DNA from: Burkholderiales bacterium
GTDB taxonomy: Bacteria; Pseudomonadota; Gammaproteobacteria; Burkholderiales; Burkholderiaceae_C
Assembly: GCA_030604135.1 (NCBI GenBank)
Contig: JAUVWL010000004.1
Location: forward strand, 62,001-126,000
DNA: 64,000 bases
Reading direction: 5' to 3'
The notes beneath the pieces are model-generated. The model searched no databases. It was not told the DNA's origin and saw only the letters and a list, made by a program, of their open reading frames with translations. Below are positions 44,619 to 62,274 of this stretch, piece by piece. A program made the position numbers and the translations under genes. Each line of letters starts with the position of its first letter. Position 1 is the stretch's first letter.

Positions 44619-44641
44619 CTTTCCAGGGGAAGTCCTAAATT
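44613..44641 (+). promoter_or_regulatory. Sigma-70 promoter of the bchF operon
   Basis: TTGACA (44613-44618), 17 bases, then TAAATT (44636-44641). The bchF ATG lies 33 bases further on, with GGAG about 10 bases before it. It is the only strong promoter I found ahead of the packed run from bchF to puhE. Confidence 0.65.
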
Positions 44642-44673
44642 GGGGCACAGGCGACAAAACGGAGAACCCAGGC

Positions 44674-52864
<8,191 letters not shown>

Positions 52865-52878
52865 AGCAAGGCCTCACC

Positions 52879-53592
52879 ATGAAGACCTCCAACGCCAATT
52901 ACATCGAACGCCGGTCCGAGATCGAGCACTACTTCGACCGGACCGCCGCGCAGGCCTGGGAGCGGCTGACCTCGAACGCACCGGTCGGTCGCATCCGTGC
53001 CACCGTGCGGGCCGGGCGAGACCAGATGCGCAACACCCTGCTGGCTTGGCTGCCGGCGGACATGCGCGGCCTGCGCCTGCTGGATGCCGGCTGCGGAACC
53101 GGCGCGCTGGCGGTCGAGGCGGCGCAGCGCGGGGCCGAGGTGGTGGCCATCGACCTGTCGCCCACGCTGGTGCAGCTGGCGCGGGAGCGCCATGGCCAGG
53201 CGCCGGTGGGCGGGCAGGGGGGTGGCATCCACTTCACCTCGGGCGACATGCTGGACGAAGGCCTCGGGCATTTCGACCATGTGGTGGCCATGGACTCGCT
53301 GATCCACTACGACACCGCCGACATCGTGGCGGCGCTGGACCGACTGTCCCGCCGCACCCGCGGCAGCCTGCTGTTCACCTTTGCTCCGCGCACGCCGCTG
53401 CTGGCCGCGATGCATCGCATGGGCCGGCTGTTTCCCCGCAGCGAGCGTTCCCCGGCCCTGACGCCGGTGTCGCAGGAGCATCTGCGCATTGGATTGCAGG
53501 CACGCATCGCTCAAGGCGGCTGGCGCGAGGGACGGTCACAGCGGGTGGCCAGCGGTTTCTACACCTCGCAGGCCTGGGAGTGGCACCGGTGA
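52879..53592 (+). CDS. bchM: Magnesium protoporphyrin IX O-methyltransferase
   Basis: 237 residues. SAM-binding motif I is LLDAGCGTGALAVEAAQ. Others are VVAIDLSPTLVQLARERH and VVAMDSLIHYDTADIVAAL. It methylates the 13-propionate of Mg-protoporphyrin IX, making the substrate of AcsF. The N-terminus YIERRSEIEHYFDRTAAQAW is typical of BchM. It lies 14 bp after bchL, and its stop overlaps the GTG start of lhaA (GTGA). Confidence 0.95.
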   Translation: MKTSNANYIERRSEIEHYFDRTAAQAWERLTSNAPVGRIRATVRAGRDQMRNTLLAWLPADMRGLRLLDAGCGTGALAVEAAQRGAEVVAIDLSPTLVQLARERHGQAPVGGQGGGIHFTSGDMLDEGLGHFDHVVAMDSLIHYDTADIVAALDRLSRRTRGSLLFTFAPRTPLLAAMHRMGRLFPRSERSPALTPVSQEHLRIGLQARIAQGGWREGRSQRVASGFYTSQAWEWHR

Positions 53593-55019
53593 GCCTGATG
53601 CGGCTGCTCTCACCGGCCTGGGCGATCGGGATCACCCGGCGCTGGGTGCCCTTTGCCGACGCGGCGTCAGCCGAGCTGCCCCTGGGGCGCCTGCTGCGTC
53701 TGTCTCTGTTCCAGCTGTCCATCGGCATCACGCTGGCGTTGCTGGTCGGCACCTTGAACCGCGTGATGATCGTCGAGCTGGCCGTGCCGGCCTGGTGGGT
53801 GGCCTTGTCGGTGGCGCTGCCTCTGGTGTTCGCGCCGGCGCGGGCCCTGATCGGCTACCGCAGCGACACCCACCCGTCGGCGCTGGGCCTGCGGCGCATG
53901 CCTTACATGGGGCTGGGCACGCTGCTGATGTTTGGCGGCCTGGCCATCATGCCCTTTGCCCTGTTGCTGCTGACCTTGCCGCCCGAGCAGGGCGTGCCGG
54001 TGTGGGCCGGCCGCATTGGGGCGGCGCTGTCCTTTCTGCTGGTGGGGGCGGGCATCCAGGTGACGCAGACGGCCGGCATGGCCCTGGCCAGCGACCTGGC
54101 GCCGGTGGACCGCAGGCCGCGTGTCGTGGCCCTGCTGTACACCATGCTGCTGCTGGGCCTGATTGCGGGCAGCATCGGTCTGGGCTGGTTGCTGACCGAC
54201 TTCAGCGCGACACGGCTGGTGCAGGTGGTGCAGGGCTGCGCGGTGCTGGTCGCCTTGCTGAACCTGGCCTCCCTGTGGAAGCAGGAACCGAGGCAGGCGC
54301 GCCGGGGTGGGCGCGAGGCCAACGGCTTCTCGCGCAGCTGGGCGCGGCTGATGGCCATTCCGCGCATGCGGCGCTTCCTCTGGACCGTGGGCCTGGGCAC
54401 CGCTGCCTTCAGCATGCAGGACATCGTGCTCGAACCCTATGGCGGGCAGGTGCTCGGCATGGACGTGAGCATGACCAGCCTGCTGACCGCCATGAGCGCC
54501 GGCGGGGCTCTGCTGGCCTTTGGCCTGTCGGCGCGCTTTCTGGGCCGGGGCATGGACCCGGTGCGTCTGGCGGCCCACGGCGCGCTGCTGGGCCTGCCGG
54601 CCTTTGCTTTGGTGATCTTCTCGGCGCCGCTGGCGTCGGAATGGATGTTCCAGCTGGGCGCCGCCCTGATCGGTTTTGGTGGCGGCCTGTTCGCCGTCGG
54701 CATGCTGCTGACCGCCATGGACCTGCCCGAGCGCGAACACACGGGGCTCGTCCTCGGTGCCTGGGGTGCCGTGCAGGCCACGGCCGCCGGGGTCGCCATG
54801 GCCGTGGGGGGCGTGCTGCGCGACGGTGTGTCGGCGCTGGCCAGTGCCGGCTGGCTCGGCTCGGCACTCAACTCACCGGTCACCGGCTACAGCTTTGTCT
54901 TCCACCTCGAAATCTACCTGCTGTTTGTGGTCCTGATAGCCCTCGGTCCTCTGGTCCGCAGGCGACGCGACACCCCAGCGCAGCCGCGTGTCATGGGCCT
55001 GGCCGAAATGCCGGGCTGA
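53589..55019 (+). CDS. lhaA: LhaA, light-harvesting 1 assembly factor (PucC family)
   Basis: 476 residues with about twelve membrane segments. PucC-family signatures include LVGTLNRVMIVELAVPAWWV, RALIGYRSDTHPSALGLRRMPY, AFSMQDIVLEPYGGQVLGMD and PEREHTGLVLGAWGAVQATAAG. Its place between bchM and puhA identifies it as LhaA, needed for LH1 assembly. Two starts are possible: GTG overlapping the bchM stop, used here, or ATG three codons later. It is a paralogue of the minus-strand gene between bchG and bchP. Confidence 0.92.
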   Translation: MSLMRLLSPAWAIGITRRWVPFADAASAELPLGRLLRLSLFQLSIGITLALLVGTLNRVMIVELAVPAWWVALSVALPLVFAPARALIGYRSDTHPSALGLRRMPYMGLGTLLMFGGLAIMPFALLLLTLPPEQGVPVWAGRIGAALSFLLVGAGIQVTQTAGMALASDLAPVDRRPRVVALLYTMLLLGLIAGSIGLGWLLTDFSATRLVQVVQGCAVLVALLNLASLWKQEPRQARRGGREANGFSRSWARLMAIPRMRRFLWTVGLGTAAFSMQDIVLEPYGGQVLGMDVSMTSLLTAMSAGGALLAFGLSARFLGRGMDPVRLAAHGALLGLPAFALVIFSAPLASEWMFQLGAALIGFGGGLFAVGMLLTAMDLPEREHTGLVLGAWGAVQATAAGVAMAVGGVLRDGVSALASAGWLGSALNSPVTGYSFVFHLEIYLLFVVLIALGPLVRRRRDTPAQPRVMGLAEMPG

Positions 55020-55085
55020 TCCGCATCACGAGCTTTTCTGTCACACCACCGACCTGCCGAACCGCCTCACCTAAGGAGCACCACC

Positions 55086-55847
55086 ATGGAAACAGGCGCC
55101 ATCACCCAGTACGTCGACGTAGCCCAGCTTGTGCTGTATGCCTTCTGGGCCTTCTTTGCCGGACTGATCTACTACCTCGTGCGCGAAAACCACCGCGAGG
55201 GCTACCCCATGGATCCGGGGCGCGAGAACGGGCCCAAAACCTCGGGCTGGCCGAATGTCCCGGGTCCCAAGACCTACCGGCTGACCGACGGTCGCGAACT
55301 GCTCAGTCCCGATCTGGCGCGTCCGGACGGCGCCTATGAGGCCGAAAACATGCACGGCTGGATCGGCTCGCCACTGGAGCCCAAGGGCGATCCGCTGCTG
55401 GCCGGCGTGGGTCCGGGTGCCTGGGCTCAGCGCGCCGATCACCCCGACATGACCTTCGAGGGCGAGGTCAAGCTCGTTCCCTTGCGCGTGGCCTCGGACC
55501 ACGGCGTGGCCCGCCAGGACACCGACCCGCGCGGCCTGCCGGTGTATGGCGCCGACGGCGAGGTGGCAGGCTCGGTCAAGGACATGTGGGTGGACCGCTC
55601 GGAGATGATGTTCCGCTACATCGAGGTCGATCTCAAGGACGGCAGCAGCGTGCTGCTGCCGGTCAACTTCAGCCGCATCCGCAAGGAGGGGGTTCACGTG
55701 CATGCGCTGCTGGCTGAGCAGTTTGTCCGTGTGCCGCGCACCGCATCACCCGAGCAGGTCACTTTGCTGGAAGAAGAAAAGATCATGGCCTGCTATGGCG
55801 CTGGCCTGCTGTACGCCACACCCGAGCGCCAGGAGCCGTTGTGGTAA
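55086..55847 (+). CDS. puhA: Photosynthetic reaction centre H subunit
   Basis: 253 residues. One N-terminal membrane helix (VAQLVLYAFWAFFAGLIYYLV) is followed by RENHREGYPMDPGRENG and a cytoplasmic beta-barrel domain with the PRC motif (LPVYGADGEVAGSVKDMWVDRSE). It caps the L and M subunits (puf genes, not in the window) and supports proton transfer to QB. AAGGAG lies 9 bases before the ATG. A 66-bp gap after lhaA is the largest inside this operon. Confidence 0.97.
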   Translation: METGAITQYVDVAQLVLYAFWAFFAGLIYYLVRENHREGYPMDPGRENGPKTSGWPNVPGPKTYRLTDGRELLSPDLARPDGAYEAENMHGWIGSPLEPKGDPLLAGVGPGAWAQRADHPDMTFEGEVKLVPLRVASDHGVARQDTDPRGLPVYGADGEVAGSVKDMWVDRSEMMFRYIEVDLKDGSSVLLPVNFSRIRKEGVHVHALLAEQFVRVPRTASPEQVTLLEEEKIMACYGAGLLYATPERQEPLW

Positions 55848-56524
55848 GCGCCCACCACGAGCACGAGTTCGAGGCGGCGCCGGGTCTGCCCGAGCCCCTG
55901 CCCAAGGGCGAACAGATGCTCTGGCAGGGCCGGCCCGACTGGGTGGCCCTGGCCATCGAGGTGTTTCACGTGCGCAAGCTCGCGATCTACTTCGCGTTGA
56001 TGCTGGTGGTGCAGGCGGTGTACCTGCTGGGTGAGCCGGGCGCCAGCCTGCTTCGGCCCCTGCTGATCAGCGGTCTGCTGGCCGTGCTGGCGCTGGCCGT
56101 GCTGGCGTGCACCGCCTGGTACGCGGCGCGCACCACGCTCTACACCCTGACCGACCGGCGCGTGCTGATGCGGGTGGGCATGGTGCTGACCCTGACCTTC
56201 AACCTGCCGCTGCGCCAGATCGGTGGTGCGTCGCTGCGGAGCCTGCCCCATGGGCGGGGCGATCTCGCCCTGAGTCTCAAGGGCACGGACCGCATCGCCT
56301 CCTTTCACCTGTGGCCCCATGTGCGTTTCTGGCAGTTGCGCAAACCTGAACCCAGCCTGCGCTGCCTGCCCGATGCCACCCGCGTGGCTGCCCTGGTCAC
56401 CCGCACCTGGCAACAGGCCAACCCAGAGGAACCCTTGCGTGCCGTGGGTCTGCCCCCCGCGGCAACACCGACCCGTGAGCGGGCCCCTGCGCGCGATGCC
56501 GTCGGCGCCGCCATGGGCTCCTGA
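55841..56524 (+). CDS. puhB: PuhB, reaction-centre assembly protein
   Basis: 227 residues from a GTG that overlaps the puhA stop by 7 bases, with AGGAG upstream. It opens with an EAAPGLPEPLPKGEQMLWQG motif. Two to three membrane segments lie near 42-95, followed by a PH-like domain (LYTLTDRRVLMRVGMVLTLTFNLP). PuhB is needed for efficient reaction-centre assembly in Rhodobacter. Position between puhA and puhC supports the call. Confidence 0.9.
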   Translation: MVSAHHEHEFEAAPGLPEPLPKGEQMLWQGRPDWVALAIEVFHVRKLAIYFALMLVVQAVYLLGEPGASLLRPLLISGLLAVLALAVLACTAWYAARTTLYTLTDRRVLMRVGMVLTLTFNLPLRQIGGASLRSLPHGRGDLALSLKGTDRIASFHLWPHVRFWQLRKPEPSLRCLPDATRVAALVTRTWQQANPEEPLRAVGLPPAATPTRERAPARDAVGAAMGS

Positions 56525-56552
56525 GCGGCCATGCGGTTTGAAGGATCCTGAT

Positions 56553-57047
56553 ATGAGCCATTCACCCGACTCCGTTCACACGCCACCGCCACCAGCCGTG
56601 CCCTGGCCCGTCTGGCCGCTGGCTGCGCTGGTGCTCGGCTCCTTGTTGATGGTGGCCTGGCACCAGCTGGGGCGGCAGGCCGATGCCACGCCCCAGACAG
56701 CCCCTCTGGTCTGGGAGCGCAGCCTGGTGTTCGAGGACCTGCCCAACGGTGACATCGGGGTGATCGATGCCAGCCAGCAGCAGCTGGTGGCGGTGTTTGC
56801 CGGGGAGCAGGGTTTTGTGCGTGGCACCTTGCGCGCGCTGGCCCGTGAGCGCTACCGGCGCGGGCTGGGACCGCAAGTGCCGTTCCAGCTGCAAGGCCAT
56901 GCCGACGGTCGCCTGACACTGGCCGACCCGGCCACCGGTGAACGCATCGCGCTCGAATCCTTTGGTCCGACCAACCTGGCTGTGTACAGCCAGCTGCGCA
57001 CCGCCCGTGCGGACGCCGTCCTCATCTCGAAAGGAGAGACCCCATGA
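56553..57047 (+). CDS. puhC: PuhC, photosynthetic complex assembly protein
   Basis: 164 residues from [11 protein letters not shown] Pro-rich cytoplasmic tail precedes one membrane helix ([19 protein letters not shown]) and a periplasmic domain ([43 protein letters not shown]). The family helps reorganise LH1 around the reaction centre. The stop overlaps acsF by 4 bases. Confidence 0.9.
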   Translation: MSHSPDSVHTPPPPAVPWPVWPLAALVLGSLLMVAWHQLGRQADATPQTAPLVWERSLVFEDLPNGDIGVIDASQQQLVAVFAGEQGFVRGTLRALARERYRRGLGPQVPFQLQGHADGRLTLADPATGERIALESFGPTNLAVYSQLRTARADAVLISKGETP

Positions 57048-58183
57048 CCCCGAACCAGCCCCTGGCCTTTGATGCAGGCCCCACCGATGTGCACACCGAC
57101 CATGTGGCGATGCTGATGGACGAGGTGCGGGACACCGCCGACGCGACCGCCCGCGCCGCCCGCAGCACGGTGCTGACACCGCGCTTCTACACCACCGACT
57201 TCAAGGCCATGGACGCGTTGGACGTGTCGCCGGTGCGCGCCGAGTGGGACCGCATGATGGACGAATACGCGGGCGACAACAACCAGGACCACTTCAAGCG
57301 CGACGAGGCCTTCGGCGAGGAGCTCAAGCAGCTGATGCCCCAGCTCTCGCCCGAACTGCGCCAGGAGTTCATCGACTTTCTCATCAGCTCCTGCACATCG
57401 GAGTTTTCCGGCTGCATCCTGTACAACGAGATCCGCAAACACATCGACAACCCCGACATCAAGCAGCTGATGGCCTACATGGCCCGCGACGAGTCACGCC
57501 ACGCCGGGTTCATCAACCAGTCGCTCAAGGACTTCGGGCTCGGCATCGATCTGGGCAACCTGCGCAAGGTCAAGGCCTACACCTTCTTCAAGCCCAAGTA
57601 CATCTTCTACGCCACCTACCTGAGCGAGAAGATCGGCTACGCCCGCTACATCACCATTTTCCGGCACCTGGAGCGCCACCCGGACAAACGCTTCCACCCC
57701 ATCTTCCGCTGGTTCGAGCGCTGGTGCAACGACGAATTCCGGCACGGCGAATCGTTCGCCCTGATGATGCGGGCCCAGCCGCACCTGCTGCGCGGGCTGA
57801 ACACGTTGTGGATCCGCTTCTTCATTCTGGCGGTCTACGCCACCATGTACGTGCGTGACCATGCCCGACCGCTGCTGCACGAGGCCATGGGGCTGGAGTC
57901 CACCGACTACGACTACCGTGTGTTTCGCATCACCAGCGATATCTGCCGCCAGGTGTTTCCGGTCGAGGTCGATATCGACCACCCGGTGTTCCGCCGCTGC
58001 ATGGACCGTCTGCTGGCCATCTCGCAGGCCAACGACCGTGCCGTGGCCCGTGGCGGCATCCTCGGTCGTCTGCAGCGCGGTGTGTGCATGGCCCAGGCGG
58101 TGCTGACCTTTGGCCGGCTCTACCTGGTGCCGGTCAAGCGGCACACCCTGCCCGAGAACGTGCGGCTCGACCCGGTCTGGTGA
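57044..58183 (+). CDS. acsF: Aerobic magnesium-protoporphyrin IX monomethyl ester cyclase
   Basis: 379 residues. A ferritin-like di-iron protein with ligand motifs [24 protein letters not shown] and [14 protein letters not shown]. It forms ring E using O2, giving protochlorophyllide for BchLNB. No anaerobic cyclase bchE occurs in the window, so within this cluster bacteriochlorophyll synthesis depends on oxygen. It lies between puhC and puhE, the usual place in betaproteobacterial phototrophs, with 4-base and 1-base overlaps. Confidence 0.96.
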   Translation: MTPNQPLAFDAGPTDVHTDHVAMLMDEVRDTADATARAARSTVLTPRFYTTDFKAMDALDVSPVRAEWDRMMDEYAGDNNQDHFKRDEAFGEELKQLMPQLSPELRQEFIDFLISSCTSEFSGCILYNEIRKHIDNPDIKQLMAYMARDESRHAGFINQSLKDFGLGIDLGNLRKVKAYTFFKPKYIFYATYLSEKIGYARYITIFRHLERHPDKRFHPIFRWFERWCNDEFRHGESFALMMRAQPHLLRGLNTLWIRFFILAVYATMYVRDHARPLLHEAMGLESTDYDYRVFRITSDICRQVFPVEVDIDHPVFRRCMDRLLAISQANDRAVARGGILGRLQRGVCMAQAVLTFGRLYLVPVKRHTLPENVRLDPVW

Positions 58184-59025
58184 TGGCCGACTGGCTGGCC
58201 CCTGTCGCTTTTGCGTTGCTGTGCTGGTGGTTCGGCACCGGGGCGGTGCTGTGGCTGGTGCGCCGGCCCAAAGCCTATCTGGGGCTGATTCGCCTGCTGG
58301 GCACGCTGGTGCTGTTGCTGAGCCTGCTGGCGGCGCACCGCAGCATGGCGGTGCAGGACGCTGGCCACGCCTACCTGGGTTTTGCCAGCGTCATCCTGAT
58401 GTGGGCCTGGCACGAGATGGCGTTTCTGACCGGCTGGATCACCGGCCCCAGCCGCGCACCGCTGCCGGCGGGCGTGCGTGGCTGGCGCCGCTTCAGCGCA
58501 TCCACGCAGGTGGTGATCTGGCACGAACTGGCCTTGCTGCTGAACCTGGTGCTGCTGCTGCTGTTGCAGCAGGGCCAACCCAGCCATGTGGCCCTGTGCA
58601 CCTTCGCCATTCTCTGGTTCATGCGCCTGTCGGCCAAGCTCAACCTGTTTTTTGGTGTGCCGCAGGTGGGCGAGCAGTTTCTGCCGCCACACCTGGCCTA
58701 CCTGGCCAGCCATTTCCGCCAGCGTTCGCTCAGCGCATTTTTCTACCTGAGCGTGGGCCTGTCGCTGCTGGTTTGGGTCTGGATTCTGCGCGAAGGCCTG
58801 GCGGGTGGTCAGGCGGTCACCGCCGGCTGGGTGCTGCTGGCCAGCCTGCTCGGACTTGCCATTCTGGAACACATCCTGATGGCCTTTCCTGCTCCGATAC
58901 AGAAGCTCTGGTCGTGGGCCATGGCACGCAGTGTTCCCCAGGACAGACAGGGCTCGCTGGACGAGCTGACAGCCGTCTCGCCCGCGGTCGCCGGGGTCAA
59001 GCCGGGCAAGTTGCCGCCTCTTTGA
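58183..59025 (+). CDS. puhE: PuhE, photosynthetic complex assembly membrane protein
   Basis: 280 residues with seven to eight hydrophobic segments. Conserved features of the PuhE (orf292) family are MWAWHEMAFLTGWITGPSR, HELALLLNLVLLLLLQQ, FMRLSAKLNLFFGVPQVGEQFLPPHLAYL and AILEHILMAFPAP. Mutants in Rhodobacter overproduce bacteriochlorophyll, so a regulatory or assembly role is proposed in the literature. It starts on the acsF stop (TGATG). Confidence 0.92.
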   Translation: MADWLAPVAFALLCWWFGTGAVLWLVRRPKAYLGLIRLLGTLVLLLSLLAAHRSMAVQDAGHAYLGFASVILMWAWHEMAFLTGWITGPSRAPLPAGVRGWRRFSASTQVVIWHELALLLNLVLLLLLQQGQPSHVALCTFAILWFMRLSAKLNLFFGVPQVGEQFLPPHLAYLASHFRQRSLSAFFYLSVGLSLLVWVWILREGLAGGQAVTAGWVLLASLLGLAILEHILMAFPAPIQKLWSWAMARSVPQDRQGSLDELTAVSPAVAGVKPGKLPPL

Positions 59026-59040
59026 GAAACAGGAACGCGC

Positions 59041-60633
59041 TTGAACGCCTTTCGCACTTCGCCGGACTTTGATCCGCCTTCGCTTCCCCAGAGTCCACGC
59101 CCCTGGCGGGCAACGGCTGCGTCGCCCCACGCCGTCGTTATTGGCAGTGGTTTCGGCGGGTTGGCCGCGGCGGTGCGGCTGCTGGCCAAGGGCTGGCGGG
59201 TCACGGTGCTGGAAAAGCTGGACCGCCCCGGGGGCCGCGCCTATGTGCATGAGCGCGAAGGCCATGTGTTCGATGCCGGGCCGACCATCATCACCGTGCC
59301 ATTTCTGTTTGAAGAACTGTGGACTCTGGCGGGGCGGCGCTTCAGCGACGAGGTGCGCCTGCGATCGCTCGACCCGTTCTACCAGATCCGCTTTGCCGAC
59401 GGTGACGTGTTCAATTACAGCGGCAACCCCGACCGCATGCGGGCCGAGGTGCGGCGCATCAGTCCGGGTGACGCGGCTGGCTACGAACGCTTCATGGCCG
59501 AGGCCGACCACTGCTACCGCCTGGGTTTCGAGGCCCTGGGTGCAAAGGCCTTCGACACCGTGGGCGACCTGGTCCAGGCCAGCCCGGCCATTCTGCGCAT
59601 GCGCGGCTGGCGCAGCCTGCACGGCATGGTGGCCAGTCACCTCAAGCACCCGAAGCTGCGCATGGCCATGAGCCTGCAAAGCCTGCTCATCGGGGGCAAC
59701 CCGTTTTCGGTGACCTGCATCTACAGCCTGATCAATGCGCTGGAGCGCCAGTGGGGTGTGCACTGGGCCGAGGGGGGCACCGGCAAACTGGTGCAAGGCC
59801 TGGCGGGCCTGATCGAGGGCATGGGCGGTCGGATCCGCTGCAACGCGCCGGTCGACCGCATCGAAATCGACCAGGGCCGGACCACCGGTGTCACCCTGGC
59901 CGGTGGCGAGCGGGTCGCCGCCGACATCGTGGTGTCCAACGCCGACACGGCCTGGACCTACCGGCACCTGATCGAGGCGCGCCACCGTCGCCACTGGACC
60001 GACCGGCGCGTGGAGCGCGGGCGCTACTCCATGAGCCTGTTCGTCTGGTACTTCGGCACGCGCCGCCAGTACCCGCAGGTGCCGCACCACCTGATGCTGC
60101 TGGGTCCTCGCTACCGGGAGCTGCTGCAGGATATCTTCCGGCGCCACCGGTTGCCCGAAGACTTCAGCCTCTACCTGCACCGGCCCACCGCCACCGACGC
60201 CGGCATGGCGCCGCCCGGACACGACACCTTTTATGCCCTGGTGCCGGTGTCCCACCTGGACAGTGGCACCGACTGGGGCCAGCAGGCCGAACCGATGCGC
60301 CGCGCGGTGGCTGCGGCGCTGGACCGAACCGTGTTGCCCGGCTTCGAGTCCACGCTGAGCACCAGTTTCGTCACCACCCCACAGGACTTCCACGACCGCC
60401 TGCTCAGCTTCAAGGGCGCGGCTTTCGGGCTGGAGCCCTTGCTGACCCAGAGCGCCTGGTTCCGCCCCCACAACCGCAGTGAAGACGTGGATGGCCTGTA
60501 CATGGTCGGTGCCAGCACCCACCCCGGCGCCGGTGTGCCCGGTGTGCTGATGTCGGCCAAGGCGCTGGCCTCGGTCGTGCCCGATGCCGCGGCCTTTCTT
60601 GCTGGAGTACGCCATGGGCGAGCGCTGGCCTGA
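59041..60633 (+). CDS. crtI: Phytoene desaturase
   Basis: 530 residues from a TTG with AGGA upstream. The FAD motif is AVVIGSGFGGLAAAVRLLAK, followed by VLEKLDRPGGRAYV. The C-terminal family signature is DGLYMVGASTHPGAGVPGVL. It introduces three or four double bases into phytoene to give neurosporene or lycopene. The product cannot be told from sequence alone. It is only 15 bp after puhE on the same strand, so it may be read from the bchF transcript. The TTG start, the only one that gives the family-like N-terminus, may lower its translation. Confidence 0.93.
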   Translation: MNAFRTSPDFDPPSLPQSPRPWRATAASPHAVVIGSGFGGLAAAVRLLAKGWRVTVLEKLDRPGGRAYVHEREGHVFDAGPTIITVPFLFEELWTLAGRRFSDEVRLRSLDPFYQIRFADGDVFNYSGNPDRMRAEVRRISPGDAAGYERFMAEADHCYRLGFEALGAKAFDTVGDLVQASPAILRMRGWRSLHGMVASHLKHPKLRMAMSLQSLLIGGNPFSVTCIYSLINALERQWGVHWAEGGTGKLVQGLAGLIEGMGGRIRCNAPVDRIEIDQGRTTGVTLAGGERVAADIVVSNADTAWTYRHLIEARHRRHWTDRRVERGRYSMSLFVWYFGTRRQYPQVPHHLMLLGPRYRELLQDIFRRHRLPEDFSLYLHRPTATDAGMAPPGHDTFYALVPVSHLDSGTDWGQQAEPMRRAVAAALDRTVLPGFESTLSTSFVTTPQDFHDRLLSFKGAAFGLEPLLTQSAWFRPHNRSEDVDGLYMVGASTHPGAGVPGVLMSAKALASVVPDAAAFLAGVRHGRALA

Positions 60634-61723
60634 GGTCGCCCGGACACCTGCGCCGGCAGGTGGTCGCACTCGCCAGGTGAGCGAGGCCGACCTGCAGGCC
60701 TGTGTGGCCCTCATGCGCACCGGTTCGCGCACCTTTTTTGCGGCCAGTCGATGGCTGCCCGAGCGGGTGCGGCCCTCGTCGATTGCTCTGTATGCCTTCT
60801 GCCGTGTGGCCGACGATCTGGTGGACGCCGGCACCTGCAGCCTGGACGAGGCCACACAGCGCCTGTCCGGACGGCTCGATGCCATCTACCGGGGGCAGCC
60901 CGAGGGCCATGTGGAAGACCGGGCGCTGGCGGTGGTGGTGCAGCAGCACGGGCTGCCGCGGGCACTGCTGGACGCTTTGCTGGACGGTTTTGCCTGGGAC
61001 GCACAAGGCCGCCGCTACGACACCCTGGAGCAGGTGCACGACTACGGGGCCCGTGTGGCCGGCAGCGTGGGCGCCATGATGTCCTGGATCATGGGGGCTC
61101 GACACCCCCAGACCCTGGCCAGGGCCTGTGAGCTCGGTGTGGCCATGCAGCTGACCAACATCGCGCGCGATGTCGGCGAGGACGCGCGCAACGGTCGCCT
61201 GTACCTGCCCCGTCAGTGGCTGCGGGAGGCTGGCATCGACCCCGAGGTCTGGTTGCAGCAGCCGCGCTGCAGTCCGGCCCTGCAGTCGGTGGTTGAGCGT
61301 CTGCTGCTGGAAGCCGACCGGCTCTACGCGCAAGCCACCGTCGGTGTGGCCATGCTCCCGCGCGACTGCCGCACCGCCATCCTGGCGGCACGGCTCATCT
61401 ATGCCGACATCGGCCATCAGCTGCGGCGCAACGGGCTGGACCCGATGGAACGCCGGGCCGTGGTGCCCAGGGCGCGCAAGCTGGCCCTGCTGGCCCGTGC
61501 CGGTCTGCAGTCGGCCTGGGTGGTACCGTCCAAGCGTCCGGTGCCCCCACTGCGGGCCATTGTCTACCTGGTGGAGCAGTGTGGCGGCAGCTTGCTCAAG
61601 CCCGCCCACACCGCGTCGTCCGAGCGCAGTGTGGGCCAGCGCGTGGAGTGGATGCTGGAACTGTTCGAGCGCCTGGAACGGCAGAAGGTCGAGCAGCGTT
61701 CGCGTGGCCGGGTGGCCCACTGA
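60614..61723 (+). CDS. crtB: Phytoene synthase
   Basis: 369 residues from MGERWPEVAR. Asp-rich motifs CRVADDLVDAGTCS and NIARDVGEDARNGRLYLP bind Mg-diphosphate. RTFFAASRWLPERVRPSSIALYAFCR is the conserved N-terminal helix pair. It condenses two geranylgeranyl diphosphates to phytoene. The start has GGAG 8 bases upstream and overlaps crtI by 20 bases. An ATG ten codons earlier is also open. The hairpin GGCTGAG...CTCAGCC at 61726-61753 without a U-run follows the stop. Confidence 0.95.
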   Translation: MGERWPEVARTPAPAGGRTRQVSEADLQACVALMRTGSRTFFAASRWLPERVRPSSIALYAFCRVADDLVDAGTCSLDEATQRLSGRLDAIYRGQPEGHVEDRALAVVVQQHGLPRALLDALLDGFAWDAQGRRYDTLEQVHDYGARVAGSVGAMMSWIMGARHPQTLARACELGVAMQLTNIARDVGEDARNGRLYLPRQWLREAGIDPEVWLQQPRCSPALQSVVERLLLEADRLYAQATVGVAMLPRDCRTAILAARLIYADIGHQLRRNGLDPMERRAVVPRARKLALLARAGLQSAWVVPSKRPVPPLRAIVYLVEQCGGSLLKPAHTASSERSVGQRVEWMLELFERLERQKVEQRSRGRVAH

Positions 61724-61779
61724 GGGGCTGAGTGGATCACTCCTGTCTCAGCCTCTGACCTCCGTTGGAACTGGCCCGT

Positions 61780-62136
61780 TCAGGTTTCGGGCGCCTGAGC
61801 CGAGCGAATCGTGTCACGGCCGTTGCGATCACGGACGCGACCGAGGTCCGTTTCGATGGCCCGTGTCAGTTTGTCGACCGCATCGGTGAAGGCCTTGGCC
61901 ATCTTGTCGGCGTCGGCCGTGACCATCACCGGTTGCCGGTTGGCGATGCGCGCTTCCAGGCGGCAACGCTTGTCATTGACGCCGGATTTGCTGCCGTCCA
62001 GATCGGTCAGGAACACTTCCACCCGGGTGATGTGGTCCGCGAAGCGGCCCAGGCGGGTGCGGGTTTCGTCGGTCACCCATTGGGCGAGCGATTCGCCGCC
62101 GTGGATGTGGTCGTCGGTGTTCACTTGAACTTGCAT
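61780..62136 (-). CDS. HPF/RaiA-family ribosome-associated protein
   Basis: 118 residues from MQVQVNTDDHIHGGE. The fold is recognisable by SLAQWVTDETRTRLGRFADHITRVEVFLTDLDG and KRCRLEARIANRQPVMVTADADKMAKAFTDAVDKL. Members bind the 30S subunit and favour hibernation or translation inactivation in slow growth. It lacks a long C-terminal extension, so it is a short-form member. It is lodged between crtB and crtC in the carotenoid part of the cluster. An FNR-like box lies about 140 bp upstream of its start. Confidence 0.85.
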   Translation of the reverse strand: MQVQVNTDDHIHGGESLAQWVTDETRTRLGRFADHITRVEVFLTDLDGSKSGVNDKRCRLEARIANRQPVMVTADADKMAKAFTDAVDKLTRAIETDLGRVRDRNGRDTIRSAQAPET

Positions 62137-62274
62137 GAGGCTCCTCAGAATGGCGTGGGACCCGGTGGTCCGGGTCGGGAAGCGAAGGTGTCGCAAGGGT
62201 TTGGATCCTTCATGGACAAGCCTAAGCCAACAAAGTGCCCGAAAAACCGCTCAGACCATGAATTGAAGCGCCGC

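Noticed and set aside
58120-60885. A 921-codon antisense frame across puhE and crtI
   Set aside because: Same cause. It spans two convincing sense genes and their junction and has no start signal or domain.
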